Assembly (NCBI RefSeq): GCF_018588585.1
Contig: NZ_JAEUFG010000010.1
Location: 1-64,000, forward strand
Origin: Bacillus sp. SM2101
Lineage (GTDB): Bacteria; Bacillota; Bacilli; Bacillales; SM2101
Reading direction: 5' to 3'
Length of the DNA stretch: 64,000 nt
Shown here: piece by piece, positions 1 through 9,955 of the stretch
Numbering within the stretch: position 1 is the first letter of the stretch
How the letters are laid out: the number at the start of each line of letters is the position of its first letter
Made by a program: the position numbers and the translations under genes
The notes under the pieces: model-generated
What the model was told of the DNA's origin: nothing
The model's input: the letters and a program-made list of their open reading frames with translations, nothing else
The model's database searches: none

Positions 1-20
1 TTGTGTTTCTCCATTATACA

Positions 21-76
21 AAAATGTACCCTATAGGGAGACTTTTTTAAAGTGTCTACTCTATAGGGTACATTTT
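21..76. repeat. Long inverted repeat (16-bp perfect arms)
   Basis: Arms AAAATGTACCCTATAG (21-36) and CTATAGGGTACATTTT (61-76) are exact reverse complements around a 24-nt centre. An RNA hairpin is the obvious outcome on either strand. It could end transcription entering from outside the window, but there is no clean U-run, so its role is open. Confidence 0.7.
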
Positions 77-112
77 ATCTATACCATCTGGTTTTTTATT
101 TTGGCTGTTTTT

Positions 113-266
113 GCATTGATTGTAGTTTTTCATATTAAGAAGAAAACACGTACACAACTAGAGTTCGTGGCATCTTTTCTTTTGTACAACAATGACTAAC
201 AATATAAAACAACTTATTATAGTACTTATTTAGATAACAATAGCAACAATGATTACGAGAAAAGCT
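113..266 (-). repeat. MITE-like dispersed repeat, copy 1
   Basis: Starts GGCTGTTTTT and ends GAGAAAAGCT (imperfect terminal inverted repeats), with the family core TTCGTGGCATCTTTTCT inside. A TTATTTT-like heptamer lies on both flanks and could be a target duplication. The element fills the gap downstream of hmoB. Strand '-' is the orientation in which the core reads AGAAAAGATGCCACGAA on the opposite strand. Confidence 0.7.
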
Positions 267-315
267 TTATTTTTCTATGTGCATACATGAATAAATAATT
301 AATGAAACTTAGGGA

Positions 316-834
316 TTATGATAAATCTTCGTCAGTGATGAAATAGGTTTTTAAATAAGAAGGTCGAGGGAAAAACGATTTGTAGTGATCAACGCCTTCC
401 GGAGTTCCTCTTTTTTCATGAGTTTTTTCGTATGCGTTGGACTTTTGCCAATTTTGGTAGCTTTGTTCATTATGCCATACTGTAATAATGATATATGTAT
501 CGCTGTTCATTGGCCTTAAAATACGCATCGCAATAAACCCAGGTTCTTTGTCAATAAGACCGGGGCGCTTGCTAAATCTATACTCAAAGACAGGTCTTCC
601 TTCCTCTGATACTGGAACGTGATTCATAACAACATAGCCTTTTAGTGGGAAGCTACCTTCTGAATCTAGCACATCATATTTTCGAGGTTCGTTAAAGACA
701 CAATTTCGGTTGGTTTCATGTAATAATAAAGTTTGATCTTCGTTTTGCATGAGAACGATTAGCTCGTTAGAAAACTCATCTTTTTTGGTTTTTAAATAAT
801 GATACGTACCATGTGTCAGATAAATTTTCATCAT
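316..834 (-). CDS. hmoB: Heme-degrading monooxygenase HmoB (ABM/TRAP family)
   Basis: 172 residues, close to B. subtilis HmoB (YhgC). The family carries a C-terminal ferredoxin-like ABM domain that opens the porphyrin ring to release iron. Here that domain covers about residues 68-165 and includes the typical ITVWHNEQSYQNW segment. The N-terminal 65 residues correspond to the extension seen in HmoB/TRAP proteins. Two Met codons follow GAGGTGATGA; the second (831) is better spaced. It sits next to pbpF and hemEHY as in B. subtilis, so heme breakdown is encoded beside heme synthesis. TRAP homologues were once described as signalling proteins; the monooxygenase role is better supported by the family. 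Confidence 0.85.
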   Translation of the reverse strand: MMKIYLTHGTYHYLKTKKDEFSNELIVLMQNEDQTLLLHETNRNCVFNEPRKYDVLDSEGSFPLKGYVVMNHVPVSEEGRPVFEYRFSKRPGLIDKEPGFIAMRILRPMNSDTYIIITVWHNEQSYQNWQKSNAYEKTHEKRGTPEGVDHYKSFFPRPSYLKTYFITDEDLS

Positions 835-899
835 TCATCACCTCACTATCATTATAACAATTTCTCCCATTGTCCCAATCCATAAAATTGAAAAAATTG

Positions 900-1149
900 T
901 TAACTTTTTTAGAAAAGCGAAGTCGATTTTAATATAAATTCTTTCAACACCCTGTGAGCAACGGTGAATATCGTCATCAGTGACTCCCCTCGACAAGTTT
1001 GGAGCATCAAGTCATGAAGGACTTTTTGTCTTTATAGATTGAAGCGAAACGATTCGAGAGGCTTGGAGAACGAGGTATATCAGTAACAATATCCTAGGAC
1101 GAGTGGGTAAGTATTAATTGTGTCATGCTGGACAAAGCGCTTATTCTTA
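900..1149. other. Non-coding gap, no gene seen
   Basis: Part of the hmoB-pbpF gap. The stretch 960-1135 is visibly richer in G and C than its surroundings, but no frame stays open far and no ribosome-binding site is present. I see no hairpin terminator. It may be a decayed gene fragment or another repeat family; nothing firmer can be said. Confidence 0.3.
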
Positions 1150-1303
1150 GGCTCTTTCCCCATTCATTGTTGTTTTGCGTATTAAGTTTCATACTTAACA
1201 ACTAGATTTCCAGGTATCTTTTCTTGTTAAACGACATCTTGAGCACAACAAAATTTACGAAAAGAGCTTTTAAGAATAACAACAAACTTTACAAAAAGAG
1301 CTT
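1150..1303 (-). repeat. MITE-like dispersed repeat, copy 2 (with duplicated end)
   Basis: Begins GGCTCTTTCC and carries the core as TTTCCAGGTATCTTTTCT. The end motif ACAAAATTTACGAAAAGAGCTT (to about 1269) is followed by a second version of the same end (ACAAACTTTACAAAAAGAGC, to about 1303). Two copies have probably been superimposed or the end was duplicated. Confidence 0.6.
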
Positions 1304-1445
1304 AATCTTTTTACATATTGTGAAACATTTACATGAATAATAATTAATAGTTGCATGAATGAATAATTCAATATAGTATAGCTGTACTGTCGAGGTCGCT
1401 ATCAAGTTGTCAGTTTTATCATGCGTCATTTGGAGGTGATGTTAC

Positions 1446-3587
1446 GTGCTTAAAGTGATTGGTAAAGCAAGTGTAATTATATTTTTTACTTTTTTTGTCG
1501 GATTAGTTGCATATTTATTTATAATATATGCTGGAGATTATGTAGTTGATGAAAAAAAGCTTGTGATGAACTCTGCTTCAACATTAGTAAGTGATGAGGA
1601 TGAGTTAATTGCAAAGCTTTTTATAGAGAACAGAGAATTGGTCTCTATCCAAGACATTCCTAAACATGTACAGCAGGCATTTATATCAGTGGAGGATGAA
1701 CGTTTCTATAATCATCATGGAGTTGATTTAAGAGCCATTATGAGGGCATTATATAGAGATATTACTGAAGGAAAGAAGGTGGAGGGAGGAAGTACGATAA
1801 CACAACAGCTCGCTAAAAACATCTTCCTTTCCAATGAAAAAACGTGGCTACGAAAAACAAAAGAAGTAATTATCGCCCTTAATTTAGAAAAAAAATATAG
1901 TAAACAAGAACTGCTAGAAATGTATTTGAACCAAATATATTTTGGGCACGGTGCTTATGGGATTGAAGCTGCTTCCCAATTATATTTTAACAAACATGTG
2001 TCTGAACTAACTGTAGAACAAGGAGCGTTATTAGCTGCGATACCAAAAGCTCCAACTAATTATTCCCCTATACTACAGCCAGAGAAAAGCTTTGATCGGA
2101 GAAATCTTGTTTTAAGTTTGATGGAAAGAAAAGGGTATATTACACCCGAGGATGCAGTTCGTTATCAAGGTAGAACGTTAGCGTTAGATATTAATCAAAT
2201 GAATGAAAATATGTATTTATTATCTTATATAGATTTAGTAGTCAAGGAAGCAGAAGAAAGATATGGACTGACGAATAACGAATTATTAAAGGGTGGATAC
2301 AAAATTACTGTGCCCTTAGATGCGACTGTACAACAAAAGGCTTATGAGTTCTTCCAAGACTCAAATAATTTTGCTGGTACAGATGAAAATGTGGAAGGCG
2401 CTTTTGTCTTAATGGATAATAAAACAGGGGGGATCATTGCTTGTATTGGTGGTCGTAACTATGTACAAAAGGGCTTGAATCGTGCAATCGTAAAAAGGCA
2501 GCCTGGTTCTACATTTAAGCCCATAGTCGTATACGGTCCTGCACTTGAGAAAGAAGAATTTGATCCTTACTCATTATTAGTTGATCAACTGCTACAATAT
2601 GGTGATTATGAACCGCATAATTACAACGATGTTTATAAAGATAAAATAACGATGTATGATGCTATTATTGAATCTGCAAATGCTCCTGCAGTATGGGCGT
2701 TAAATAACTTAGGTATCGATTATGGAAAAGAATATTTAGAAAAATCTGGAATTCCTATAAAAGATAAAGGTCTTGCAATGGCACTTGGAGGATTAGAGGA
2801 AGGAGTTTCTCCTATTGATTTAACAAAAGTTTACCGCGCATTTGCTGAAGGTGGTAAAGTCATTGAACCTCACTTTATAACAAAAATAGAAGACCGTAAT
2901 AATCGGGTGATTGGTAAATTTAATAAAGAAGAAAAACGTGTATTTTCTAAGCAAACAGCTTGGTATATGACTCGCATGCTAGAGGGGGTCGTTCGCGAAG
3001 GAACAGCACAAATGGGAAAATACTCAGGGGCTTTAGCTGGAAAAACTGGTTCGACATCGTACGAGCCAGTTGAAGATGCGACAAAAGATGCGTGGTTTGT
3101 AGGGTATACACCTACAGTTGTTGGCGCATTGTGGATGGGGTATGACAAGACAGATAAATCTCATTATTTAACAAAAGGTAGTAGTCAGCCAACCCTATTA
3201 TTTAAAAAAATTATAGAAGAGACATCTGAAAGTAAACATTTAGCTTTTCAAATTCCTGAGCAAGTAAAGGATCTAGAACAACCAATCCGATTAAAAGAGA
3301 TAAATGATTTATTTGCACAACTCTCTTTCAAACCATATGGTTTTTTTTCTGTAAATCTAGAATGGACACCTGCCGAGGATAAAAGAATCAAGTATCGAAT
3401 TTATGAAAAGAAAAATAATAAAGCAACACTTATAGGTACGGTTACAGGAAAAGGAAACTTTGCTATTTCATCTGTCAATATTTTTTCGATACCTAATTAT
3501 CAGGTCGTTCCTTATAATCCGATTACAGGTGAAGAGGGGAGTCCCTCTAATAATGTTAAGCCACAATTCTTTACATTTGATGAGTAA
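1446..3587 (+). CDS. pbpF: Class A penicillin-binding protein PbpF (PBP1F)
   Basis: 713 residues starting at GTG after GGAGGTGATGTTAC. Bifunctional peptidoglycan polymerase and cross-linker anchored outside the membrane. One N-terminal membrane helix (about 9-30) leads to a GT51 glycosyltransferase domain with EDERFYNHHG (83-92, Glu83 catalytic) and GGSTITQQ (114-121). The transpeptidase domain has all three motifs: STFK (355-358, Ser355 nucleophile), SAN (410-412) and KTGST (533-537). In B. subtilis PbpF works in sporulation or spore outgrowth; that role is inferred here from orthology and the shared hmoB-pbpF-hemE order. The C-terminal 110 residues are outside the catalytic domains. Confidence 0.92.
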   Translation: MLKVIGKASVIIFFTFFVGLVAYLFIIYAGDYVVDEKKLVMNSASTLVSDEDELIAKLFIENRELVSIQDIPKHVQQAFISVEDERFYNHHGVDLRAIMRALYRDITEGKKVEGGSTITQQLAKNIFLSNEKTWLRKTKEVIIALNLEKKYSKQELLEMYLNQIYFGHGAYGIEAASQLYFNKHVSELTVEQGALLAAIPKAPTNYSPILQPEKSFDRRNLVLSLMERKGYITPEDAVRYQGRTLALDINQMNENMYLLSYIDLVVKEAEERYGLTNNELLKGGYKITVPLDATVQQKAYEFFQDSNNFAGTDENVEGAFVLMDNKTGGIIACIGGRNYVQKGLNRAIVKRQPGSTFKPIVVYGPALEKEEFDPYSLLVDQLLQYGDYEPHNYNDVYKDKITMYDAIIESANAPAVWALNNLGIDYGKEYLEKSGIPIKDKGLAMALGGLEEGVSPIDLTKVYRAFAEGGKVIEPHFITKIEDRNNRVIGKFNKEEKRVFSKQTAWYMTRMLEGVVREGTAQMGKYSGALAGKTGSTSYEPVEDATKDAWFVGYTPTVVGALWMGYDKTDKSHYLTKGSSQPTLLFKKIIEETSESKHLAFQIPEQVKDLEQPIRLKEINDLFAQLSFKPYGFFSVNLEWTPAEDKRIKYRIYEKKNNKATLIGTVTGKGNFAISSVNIFSIPNYQVVPYNPITGEEGSPSNNVKPQFFTFDE

Positions 3588-3666
3588 TCATGTTATTTAT
3601 GGTCGATTTATTGACATTTTCAAATGTTATATATACAAGTATAGTATAAACAGTTATAGTTAATAG

Positions 3667-3837
3667 TGTTTTTGTACAACGATATTTTCGCATTCTTTGT
3701 TATATTTTGCGTAGTAAGAAATCCAATCAATAAGATTTTGAGGATCTTTCCTTCTAAAAAAAGGAGAGAAATTACATTCATACTACGCCTAGGTGTCCTT
3801 TTTAAGTTAATATGATAACAAAATTTATGATGAGGGC
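3667..3837 (-). repeat. Degenerate MITE-like repeat, copy 3
   Basis: Recognisable pieces are TTTTCGCATTCTTTGTTATATTTTGCG at the left and AACAAAATTTATGATGAGGGCT at the right. The central core is mutated beyond clear alignment, so this is an old copy if it belongs to the family. Confidence 0.35.
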
Positions 3838-3855
3838 TTGTATAAATAAAACGAT

Positions 3856-3877
3856 AGACTTGGCTACAGCCAAGTCT
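3856..3877. other. Hairpin upstream of hemE
   Basis: AGACTTGGC-TACA-GCCAAGTCT forms a perfect 9-bp stem. It lies 140 nt before hemE and is not followed by a U-run. It could be a weak terminator for pbpF or a leader structure. Confidence 0.45.
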
Positions 3878-4016
3878 TCATATTGAATAAAAGAAAACGT
3901 TCACAAGATATACATACTACTATCAGTGTATTGTTTTGTATAATAATATGTATCATTTGATTGGAAATAAGAGTTCTTATATGATATTTAGGTGGAATAA
4001 TGAAAGGATGGGCTTT

Positions 4017-5060
4017 ATGGCAAACAACACAATTATAAATGATACGTTTTTGAAGGCATGTAGAGGTGAAAAGACAGATTACGTGCCTGTTTGGTACATG
4101 CGTCAAGCAGGGCGCTCACAACCAGAATACAGAAAGATAAAAGAAAAATACTCGCTTTTTGACATTACTCATCAACCAGAACTTTGTGCTTATGTGACGA
4201 GACTTCCAGTTGAGCAATATAATGTTGATGCAGCAATTTTATATAAAGATATTATGACCCCTCTTCCGGCAATGGGGGTTGACGTAGAAATTAAATCAGG
4301 TATTGGACCAGTTATATCGAATCCGATACGTTCATTAAACGATGTTGAAAATCTAGGGAAAATAAATCCGGAAGCTGATGTACCATATGTTCTTGATACA
4401 ATTAAATTATTGACTACAGAACAATTAAATGTACCACTAATTAGTTTTTCGGGAGCACCATTTACACTTGCTAGCTATATGATTGAGGGAGGTCCGTCGA
4501 AAAATTACAATAAGACGAAAGCCTTTATGTATGCAGAACCAACTGCTTGGTTTGCTTTAATGGACAAGTTAGGAGACATGGTTATTACATATGTAAAATC
4601 ACAAATTAATGCAGGTGCTAGTGCGATACAAATATTTGATTCATGGGTTGGAGCATTAAATGTTGCAGATTATCGTTATTTTATTAAACCAATAATGAAT
4701 CGAATTTTTTCAGAACTAAGTGAAGAGCAAGTTCCATTAATTATGTTTGGTGTTGGTGCAAGCCATTTAGCTAAAGAATGGCATGATTTACCGTTAAATG
4801 TTGTAGGTTTAGATTGGCGACTTCCGATAAAAGAAGCTAGGTCTATAGGTATTCATAAACCAGTACAAGGAAACCTTGACCCAGCAATTTTACTCGCACC
4901 GTGGGATGTCATTGAAGAACGAACTAAAGCAATATTAGATCAAGGTATGGAGTTACCTGGTTATATTTTTAATCTCGGTCATGGGGTATTTCCGGAAGTT
5001 CAACCCGAAACTTTAAAACGTCTTACTGCATTTATCCATGATTATTCATTAAACAAGTAA
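4017..5060 (+). CDS. hemE: Uroporphyrinogen decarboxylase HemE
   Basis: 347 residues from the ATG at 4017, chosen because AAAGGATGG lies just upstream; 4008 is an alternative and the longer in-frame extension to 3936 has no ribosome-binding site. It removes four acetate carboxyls from uroporphyrinogen III to give coproporphyrinogen III in the cytosol. The N-terminal signature [14 protein letters not shown] and the Asp-bearing YKDIMTPL segment are intact, and length matches the family (about 350). First gene of hemE-hemH-hemY; hemH follows 54 nt later with no terminator between, so the three are probably one operon. Confidence 0.95.
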   Translation: MANNTIINDTFLKACRGEKTDYVPVWYMRQAGRSQPEYRKIKEKYSLFDITHQPELCAYVTRLPVEQYNVDAAILYKDIMTPLPAMGVDVEIKSGIGPVISNPIRSLNDVENLGKINPEADVPYVLDTIKLLTTEQLNVPLISFSGAPFTLASYMIEGGPSKNYNKTKAFMYAEPTAWFALMDKLGDMVITYVKSQINAGASAIQIFDSWVGALNVADYRYFIKPIMNRIFSELSEEQVPLIMFGVGASHLAKEWHDLPLNVVGLDWRLPIKEARSIGIHKPVQGNLDPAILLAPWDVIEERTKAILDQGMELPGYIFNLGHGVFPEVQPETLKRLTAFIHDYSLNK

Positions 5061-5114
5061 CAAAGATGTAGAAGGGGTATATTGGCTTAGAGATTAAAAG
5101 GGGGCAATAAAATT

Positions 5115-6053
5115 ATGAAGAAACAAATGGGTTTGCTCGTTATGGCCTATGGGACACCATACAATGAGGAAGATATAGAAAGATATTATACTCATATCCG
5201 ACGTGGAAGAAAACCAACTATAGATATGCTTGAGGATCTTAGAGAACGATATCAAGCAATTGGTGGAATTTCTCCACTCGCTAAAATTACCCAAGAACAA
5301 GCAGCTAAGCTTGCTTCACATTTAAATGATATTCAGCAGGAGATTGAATTTAAACCTTATCTTGGCTTAAAGCATATTGAGCCATTTGTTGAAGATGCTG
5401 TGAAACAAATGAAAGACGACGGAATTGAAGAAGCAGTTAGCATTGTTTTAGCGCCGCACTTTTCAACTTTCAGTGTTAAATCTTATAATGGTAGGGCTAA
5501 GGAAGCTGCTGATAAACTAGGTGGACCAAACATTCATGCAATTGAAAGTTGGTATGATGAGCCTAAATTTATCAATTATTGGGTGGAAAAGGTGACAGAA
5601 ACTTATCATAAAATGTCTGATGAGCAACGGAATAATGCTGTACTTATAGTATCAGCTCATAGTTTACCTGAAAAAATCCTTGCTAATGGTGACCCTTACT
5701 TGCAGCAATTACAGCACACAGCTGATTTAATTTCAACGAATGCGGAGATTTCTGACTATGTAATCGGCTGGCAGAGTGCTGGTAATACGCCTGAACCGTG
5801 GTTAGGACCAGACGTACAAGATTTAACTAGACAGCTGTATAAAGAACAAGGGTATAAGACATTCGTATATATACCTGTTGGGTTTGTCTCCGATCATTTG
5901 GAAGTATTATATGATAATGACATTGAATGTAAAATGGTTACTGATGAATTGAATGCAACATACTACCGTCCTGAAATGCCAAATACGAACTCAGATTTCA
6001 TAGATGCAATGGCTTCAGTTGTGTTAAAAGAATTAGATAATAAAAAACTATAA
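5115..6053 (+). CDS. hemH: Coproporphyrin ferrochelatase HemH (CpfC)
   Basis: 312 residues starting at ATG behind AAAGGGGGC. In Firmicutes this soluble enzyme inserts iron into coproporphyrin III. The catalytic histidine lies in SAHSLPEK (His182) and the acidic metal-path residue in SDHLEVLYD (Glu263), matching His183 and Glu264 of B. subtilis HemH with a one-residue shift. No C-terminal [2Fe-2S] cysteines, as expected for Bacillus. Middle gene of hemEHY. Confidence 0.95.
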   Translation: MKKQMGLLVMAYGTPYNEEDIERYYTHIRRGRKPTIDMLEDLRERYQAIGGISPLAKITQEQAAKLASHLNDIQQEIEFKPYLGLKHIEPFVEDAVKQMKDDGIEEAVSIVLAPHFSTFSVKSYNGRAKEAADKLGGPNIHAIESWYDEPKFINYWVEKVTETYHKMSDEQRNNAVLIVSAHSLPEKILANGDPYLQQLQHTADLISTNAEISDYVIGWQSAGNTPEPWLGPDVQDLTRQLYKEQGYKTFVYIPVGFVSDHLEVLYDNDIECKMVTDELNATYYRPEMPNTNSDFIDAMASVVLKELDNKKL

Positions 6054-6072
6054 TAAAGAAGGCGATGTGCAA

Positions 6073-7512
6073 GTGAGTAATGTGAAGAGAAGGACTGTCG
6101 TAATTGGTGGTGGTATCACTGGAGTAACAACAGCATATTACTTGCAAAAGGAAGCAAGAGAGAAAGGGATTTCTTTAGCATGTACGTTAATAGAATCCTC
6201 CAATCATCTGGGAGGAAAGATTCAAACAGCCGAACGAGATGGCTTTGTTATTGAGAAGGGACCAGATTCTTTTTTAGAAAGAAAGAGAAGTGCATCAAGA
6301 CTTGCAACAGAGGTGGGACTAGGGGATAAACTAGTAAATAATTCTACCGGACAATCTTTTGTACAAGTAAAAGGGAACTTACACCCGATGCCAGGCGGCT
6401 CCATTATGGGAATTCCTACACAAATTGCTCCATTTGTTACAACAGGGCTGTTTTCGCCATTCGGTAAAATTAGAGCAGCAGCTGATTTTGTATTACCTAA
6501 ATCAAAAGTAGTTGGTGATCAATCATTAGGACAGTTTTTCCGCAGACGTTTAGGTGATGAAGTTGTAGAAAATTTAATAGAGCCATTACTGTCAGGTATA
6601 TATGCAGGTGATATCGACAAACTGAGCTTATTATCAACTTTTCCGCAATTTTATCAAGTTGAACAAAAGCATGGTAGTTTAATAGTCGGAATGAAGAGTA
6701 TGACACCGCGAAAAGCGAAAAATGCTGAAAAGGGTAAAGCAAAAGGAATGTTCTTAACTGTTTCAACTGGTTTACAATCATTAGTTGAAGCAGTTGAGGA
6801 GAAGTTAGATACTGGTTCAGTATTAAAGAACACAAGTGTGATCAAGTTAGAAAAGGTAAATGATGAATATATCGTTCATTTAAGTAATGGTGAGCAAATA
6901 ATAGCTGATACGGTTGTTATTACAACACCACATGAAATTACCCAAAACATTCTTGCTGATTATTCGTTTTTTGACCAATTTAAGAATATGCCATCAACTT
7001 CAGTTGCTACAGTTGCACTTGCATTTCCGCAGTCGGCAATCAACAAAGACATAGATGGTACAGGGTTTGTTGTTTCAAGAAATAGTGATTATACCATCAC
7101 TGCATGTACTTGGACACATAAGAAATGGCCACATACAACACCAAAAGGAAAAATCCTGTTACGGTGCTATGTAGGTAGAGCTGGAGATGAAGCAATTGTT
7201 GATCAAACGGATGACGAGATCATAAAGGTTGTTTTGGCAGACTTAAATAAAACAATGAATATTACTAGCGATCCAGAGTTTTCTATTATAACTCGATGGA
7301 AAAAATCAATGCCTCAATACACTGTTGGGCATAAAGAACGAGTGGAGAATGTGAAGGAAGTAATGGAGAAGGAATTACCCGGCGTATTTTTAGCAGGAAG
7401 CTCGTTCGAAGGCTTAGGTATCCCAGATTGTATAGATCAAGGAGAAGAGGCAGTTAAGAAAGTTTTAGAATATATCCAAACGCATTCAAAAGAACTAGTA
7501 GAGGTTAACTAA
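6073..7512 (+). CDS. hemY: Coproporphyrinogen III oxidase HemY (CgoX)
   Basis: 479 residues from the GTG at 6073, better spaced from AAGAAGG than the GTG at 6067. It is an FAD enzyme that oxidises coproporphyrinogen III to coproporphyrin III. The dinucleotide-binding loop VVIGGGITGVTTAYY is at the N-terminus, followed by the glutamate-bearing strand TLIESSNHLGGK. A second FAD-contact region (VFLAGSSFEGLGIPDCI) lies near the C-terminus. It follows hemH after 19 nt. The stop codon lies inside the terminator stem, so transcription of the operon ends here. Confidence 0.94.
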   Translation: MSNVKRRTVVIGGGITGVTTAYYLQKEAREKGISLACTLIESSNHLGGKIQTAERDGFVIEKGPDSFLERKRSASRLATEVGLGDKLVNNSTGQSFVQVKGNLHPMPGGSIMGIPTQIAPFVTTGLFSPFGKIRAAADFVLPKSKVVGDQSLGQFFRRRLGDEVVENLIEPLLSGIYAGDIDKLSLLSTFPQFYQVEQKHGSLIVGMKSMTPRKAKNAEKGKAKGMFLTVSTGLQSLVEAVEEKLDTGSVLKNTSVIKLEKVNDEYIVHLSNGEQIIADTVVITTPHEITQNILADYSFFDQFKNMPSTSVATVALAFPQSAINKDIDGTGFVVSRNSDYTITACTWTHKKWPHTTPKGKILLRCYVGRAGDEAIVDQTDDEIIKVVLADLNKTMNITSDPEFSIITRWKKSMPQYTVGHKERVENVKEVMEKELPGVFLAGSSFEGLGIPDCIDQGEEAVKKVLEYIQTHSKELVEVN

Positions 7513-7533
7513 TTATAGTTAGCCTCTTTTTTT
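7500..7533 (+). terminator. Terminator of the hemEHY operon
   Basis: AGAGGTTAACTA-ATTA-TAGTTAGCCTCT (12 bp with one G-T pair) followed by TTTTTTT. The left arm overlaps the hemY stop codon. Confidence 0.85.
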
Positions 7534-7567
7534 ATATACCTCCTCGATTCTATAGGTGTTAAACAAA

Positions 7568-7727
7568 GGCTGTTTTCGCATTGATTGTTGCTTTTCGTTC
7601 TAAGGTTAAGCACGTATATATCTAGCGTTCGTGGCATCTTTTCTACTTTTATAATTATTGAATTCTCCTAAAACTCATCAAACTGTCCATTTTAGAAATA
7701 ATAGCAACAAAGTTTATGAAAAGAGCC
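7568..7727 (-). repeat. MITE-like dispersed repeat, copy 4 (well preserved)
   Basis: GGCTGTTTTC...GAAAAGAGCC ends, with core TTCGTGGCATCTTTTCT and the end motif ATAGCAACAAAGTTTATG. TAAACA occurs just outside both ends and may be a target duplication. It is one of the best copies for defining the family boundary, at about 160 bp. Confidence 0.8.
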
Positions 7728-7801
7728 TAAACAGACGAAGTAGCTACATACTCGATTCACCGATGTTCAAGTTGCTTATTACCGATTAGGTATTGAGCTT
7801 T

Positions 7802-8728
7802 TCACTTTTCTTTTGTCTTTTTTTTATTTTTAAAAAACCTTTTGAGATTAACTCTTTGTAGATGAACACCAACAACCCCTAAGATTATCAACATTGAACC
7901 TATCAGGTGATAGCTGTAAAATGGCTCATTCAAAATAAATACGCCTGCAATAATACTTACAATAGTAGCTAGATTCATAAATACACCTGCTTGAGAGGCT
8001 TTCATTCGAGCATAAGCGTAGTTTTTTAACATAGCTCCAAGTAGAGAAGATATTATAGCTAGATACAAAATTGAAAACAAAAAGCTTGTATTTAATAACA
8101 TGGAGTAATCTACCCTTTCAGGTGACAAAAATAGGAGGATATTAAAAATAACCATACCAATACCCATCATCGCAAAGGTGATTTCCATAGCTGTGAATTG
8201 TTTAGCAATTTCTCTGATTAATACTGTGTATAGTGCCATTGAAAGGGCGGATAAAACAATGAGTGTGATACCAACAAGATTTCCATCAGTTTCAAGTCCT
8301 TTCATTAAAGTAATGTATGTTACTCCACCGACAGATAGCAAAATAGAAGTTTTTTGCGTAATGTTAGTTCGTTCCTTCAATAACACAGAAGCCAATATCA
8401 TGACGATAATAGGAACAAGTGCTGTTATAACTCCCGCTTCACTTGAAGTTGTATACTTCATGCCATACGTTTGCAACAAAAATGCGAGTACTGGATGGAT
8501 GGTTGAAAATAAAATAAGAGGAAGTATTGGTTTATTGTAATATTGAATTTTTACAGCATTGCTTAAAACAAGGAGTGCGATTACTAGAAAAGCAATCGTA
8601 AATCTTATCGATAAAATATTTAATGGAGTAGTCATGCTTACGACATTTTTTAAAAATAAAAAACTAAGGCCACCCAACACAGCACCTATTACTCCAGCTA
8701 AAATAGGTAAAGCAGGTTTATCGTTCAT
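7802..8728 (-). CDS. EamA/DMT-family transporter
   Basis: 308 residues from the ATG at 8728, preceded by AGGGGG at 8-nt spacing; the upstream TTG at 8734 is less likely. Ten hydrophobic segments form two five-helix EamA repeats, the drug/metabolite transporter fold. The first repeat begins LAGVIGAVLGGLSFLFLK and the second GITLIVLSALSMALY. The short basic tail (KRFFKNKKKTKEK) is cytoplasmic by the positive-inside rule. Substrate cannot be read from sequence. It is divergent from hemEHY and only 45 nt upstream of the arylamine N-acetyltransferase on the same strand. Confidence 0.82.
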   Translation of the reverse strand: MNDKPALPILAGVIGAVLGGLSFLFLKNVVSMTTPLNILSIRFTIAFLVIALLVLSNAVKIQYYNKPILPLILFSTIHPVLAFLLQTYGMKYTTSSEAGVITALVPIIVMILASVLLKERTNITQKTSILLSVGGVTYITLMKGLETDGNLVGITLIVLSALSMALYTVLIREIAKQFTAMEITFAMMGIGMVIFNILLFLSPERVDYSMLLNTSFLFSILYLAIISSLLGAMLKNYAYARMKASQAGVFMNLATIVSIIAGVFILNEPFYSYHLIGSMLIILGVVGVHLQRVNLKRFFKNKKKTKEK

Positions 8729-8773
8729 AATCAAATCCCCCTAAGGTCGATAATAAAGATCAAAGGTGTCCTA

Positions 8774-9517
8774 TCAATTAATATCAAAATAGTAATTTAA
8801 GATCGTGTTAAATTCGCTTGTTGAGTAAGCTTGTTTTGACTTCTGATCATCATTAGTTATAATGATGTGCTCATCAGTTACCGTTACTCGGCCATTAGGG
8901 GTTGCAATTGTAACGATTGTCTGCTGTGTGAATTTAGATTGTGGATTAGTTTGATTCCAATGACATATCTCATTAAAGAAGTCATATTCTCTTGGTGTTT
9001 TGCTAAAGCGGAATTGTGTATTCCATTCATTATTCATGTGCTTTTGTAAATCAAAAAATATATCGTCAACAGCTTGTATGCGGTACTTTCCACTAATATC
9101 CTCAACAATTTCTCCGGTTAATAGTATTGGTGAACGGACTGTATCCCCGCAGCCCACATCTACCAAATAATCGCGTTGATTAATAGTTACTAAATTCGTT
9201 AAATGGCTATTTGCTTTATACCACTGATCTTTCCCAGTCGATATTGTTGCTGAAATCATCGTTACTTTGTAGCCGAGCTTCTCTAGTAGCCAATTAAATA
9301 AGCCATTTAATTCATAACAAAAGCCACCTCGTTCATTATTCACGATTTTATGATAGATATTAGTTAAATTAAGCTTTATGGGTACGCTGTTTATGACATC
9401 TAAATTTTCAAATGGAACTGTGTATAGGTGTTGTCGTTGTAAGCTTCTCAAGTCTTGTTCTTTTTCACCGGTGAGGGAGTGTATACCTATTCTTTGTAAA
9501 TAATGATTCATGTTCAT
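8774..9517 (-). CDS. Arylamine N-acetyltransferase
   Basis: 247 residues from the ATG at 9517, directly behind AAAGGAGG; the 14-residue upstream extension is not supported. The enzyme transfers acetyl from acetyl-CoA to arylamines or hydrazines through a cysteine. The catalytic triad is visible: Cys67 in RGGFCYELN, His105 in NSHLTNL and Asp120 in YLVDVGCGD. Length is slightly below the usual 250-280. The EamA gene follows downstream on the same strand after 45 nt, so co-transcription is likely. Physiological substrate unknown. Confidence 0.9.
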   Translation of the reverse strand: MNMNHYLQRIGIHSLTGEKEQDLRSLQRQHLYTVPFENLDVINSVPIKLNLTNIYHKIVNNERGGFCYELNGLFNWLLEKLGYKVTMISATISTGKDQWYKANSHLTNLVTINQRDYLVDVGCGDTVRSPILLTGEIVEDISGKYRIQAVDDIFFDLQKHMNNEWNTQFRFSKTPREYDFFNEICHWNQTNPQSKFTQQTIVTIATPNGRVTVTDEHIIITNDDQKSKQAYSTSEFNTILNYYFDIN

Positions 9518-9867
9518 CTGTATTCCTCCTTTATTTACATTAGGCTGTTTTTCGTACAAATGGTGGTTTCCCTACGAATCATACTACATGTAGTTAACAA
9601 TGGTTTGTTACATCTATCTCGACTTTTTAAAATCGAATGAGAACTGGATATAATAAACAACTTGCCTAATGCATTAAATTGTAACGAAAAGATCCATGTC
9701 TAAAGCGTAACGTATATACAATTGGAATAAATCGGTATTTGTATTGAATGATTGCTACGAATTTAAGCCGATACGAAAAGGAACTTTCATACATCTACAG
9801 ACTGAAGGTGTGAATACGTTTGCATTTTTTAGAAAAAACTGTTTTTATAAAATTGATACCAAAAGTA

Positions 9868-9897
9868 TTGATCAAAGTTTTGGCCTTGTGTTATAGT
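9868..9897 (+). promoter_or_regulatory. Probable SigA promoter of yhgD
   Basis: TTGATC (9868-9873), an 18-nt spacer and TATAGT (9892-9897). The start of transcription would fall just before or within the operator at 9912-9934. Confidence 0.55.
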
Positions 9898-9911
9898 ATT
9901 TTCATACTAAA

Positions 9912-9934
9912 TGACTAAAATGTTCATTTGGTCA
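9912..9934. promoter_or_regulatory. Operator-like site O1 upstream of yhgD
   Basis: A 23-bp imperfect palindrome bounded by TGACTAAA and TTTGGTCA. Its reverse complement shares TGACCAAATGAACA and terminal AGTCA with the site before yhgE (19 of 23 positions identical). It lies between the promoter and the yhgD start, as expected for an autorepressed TetR gene. Confidence 0.75.
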
Positions 9935-9955
9935 GTTGTGGAATGAGGTGTAGTA

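Noticed and set aside
3460..3663. 67-codon frame over the end of pbpF
   Set aside because: Overlaps pbpF in another frame and lacks initiation signals.
8178..8540. 120-codon frame antisense to the EamA transporter
   Set aside because: Shadow frame; the transporter reading has ten helices and a ribosome-binding site.
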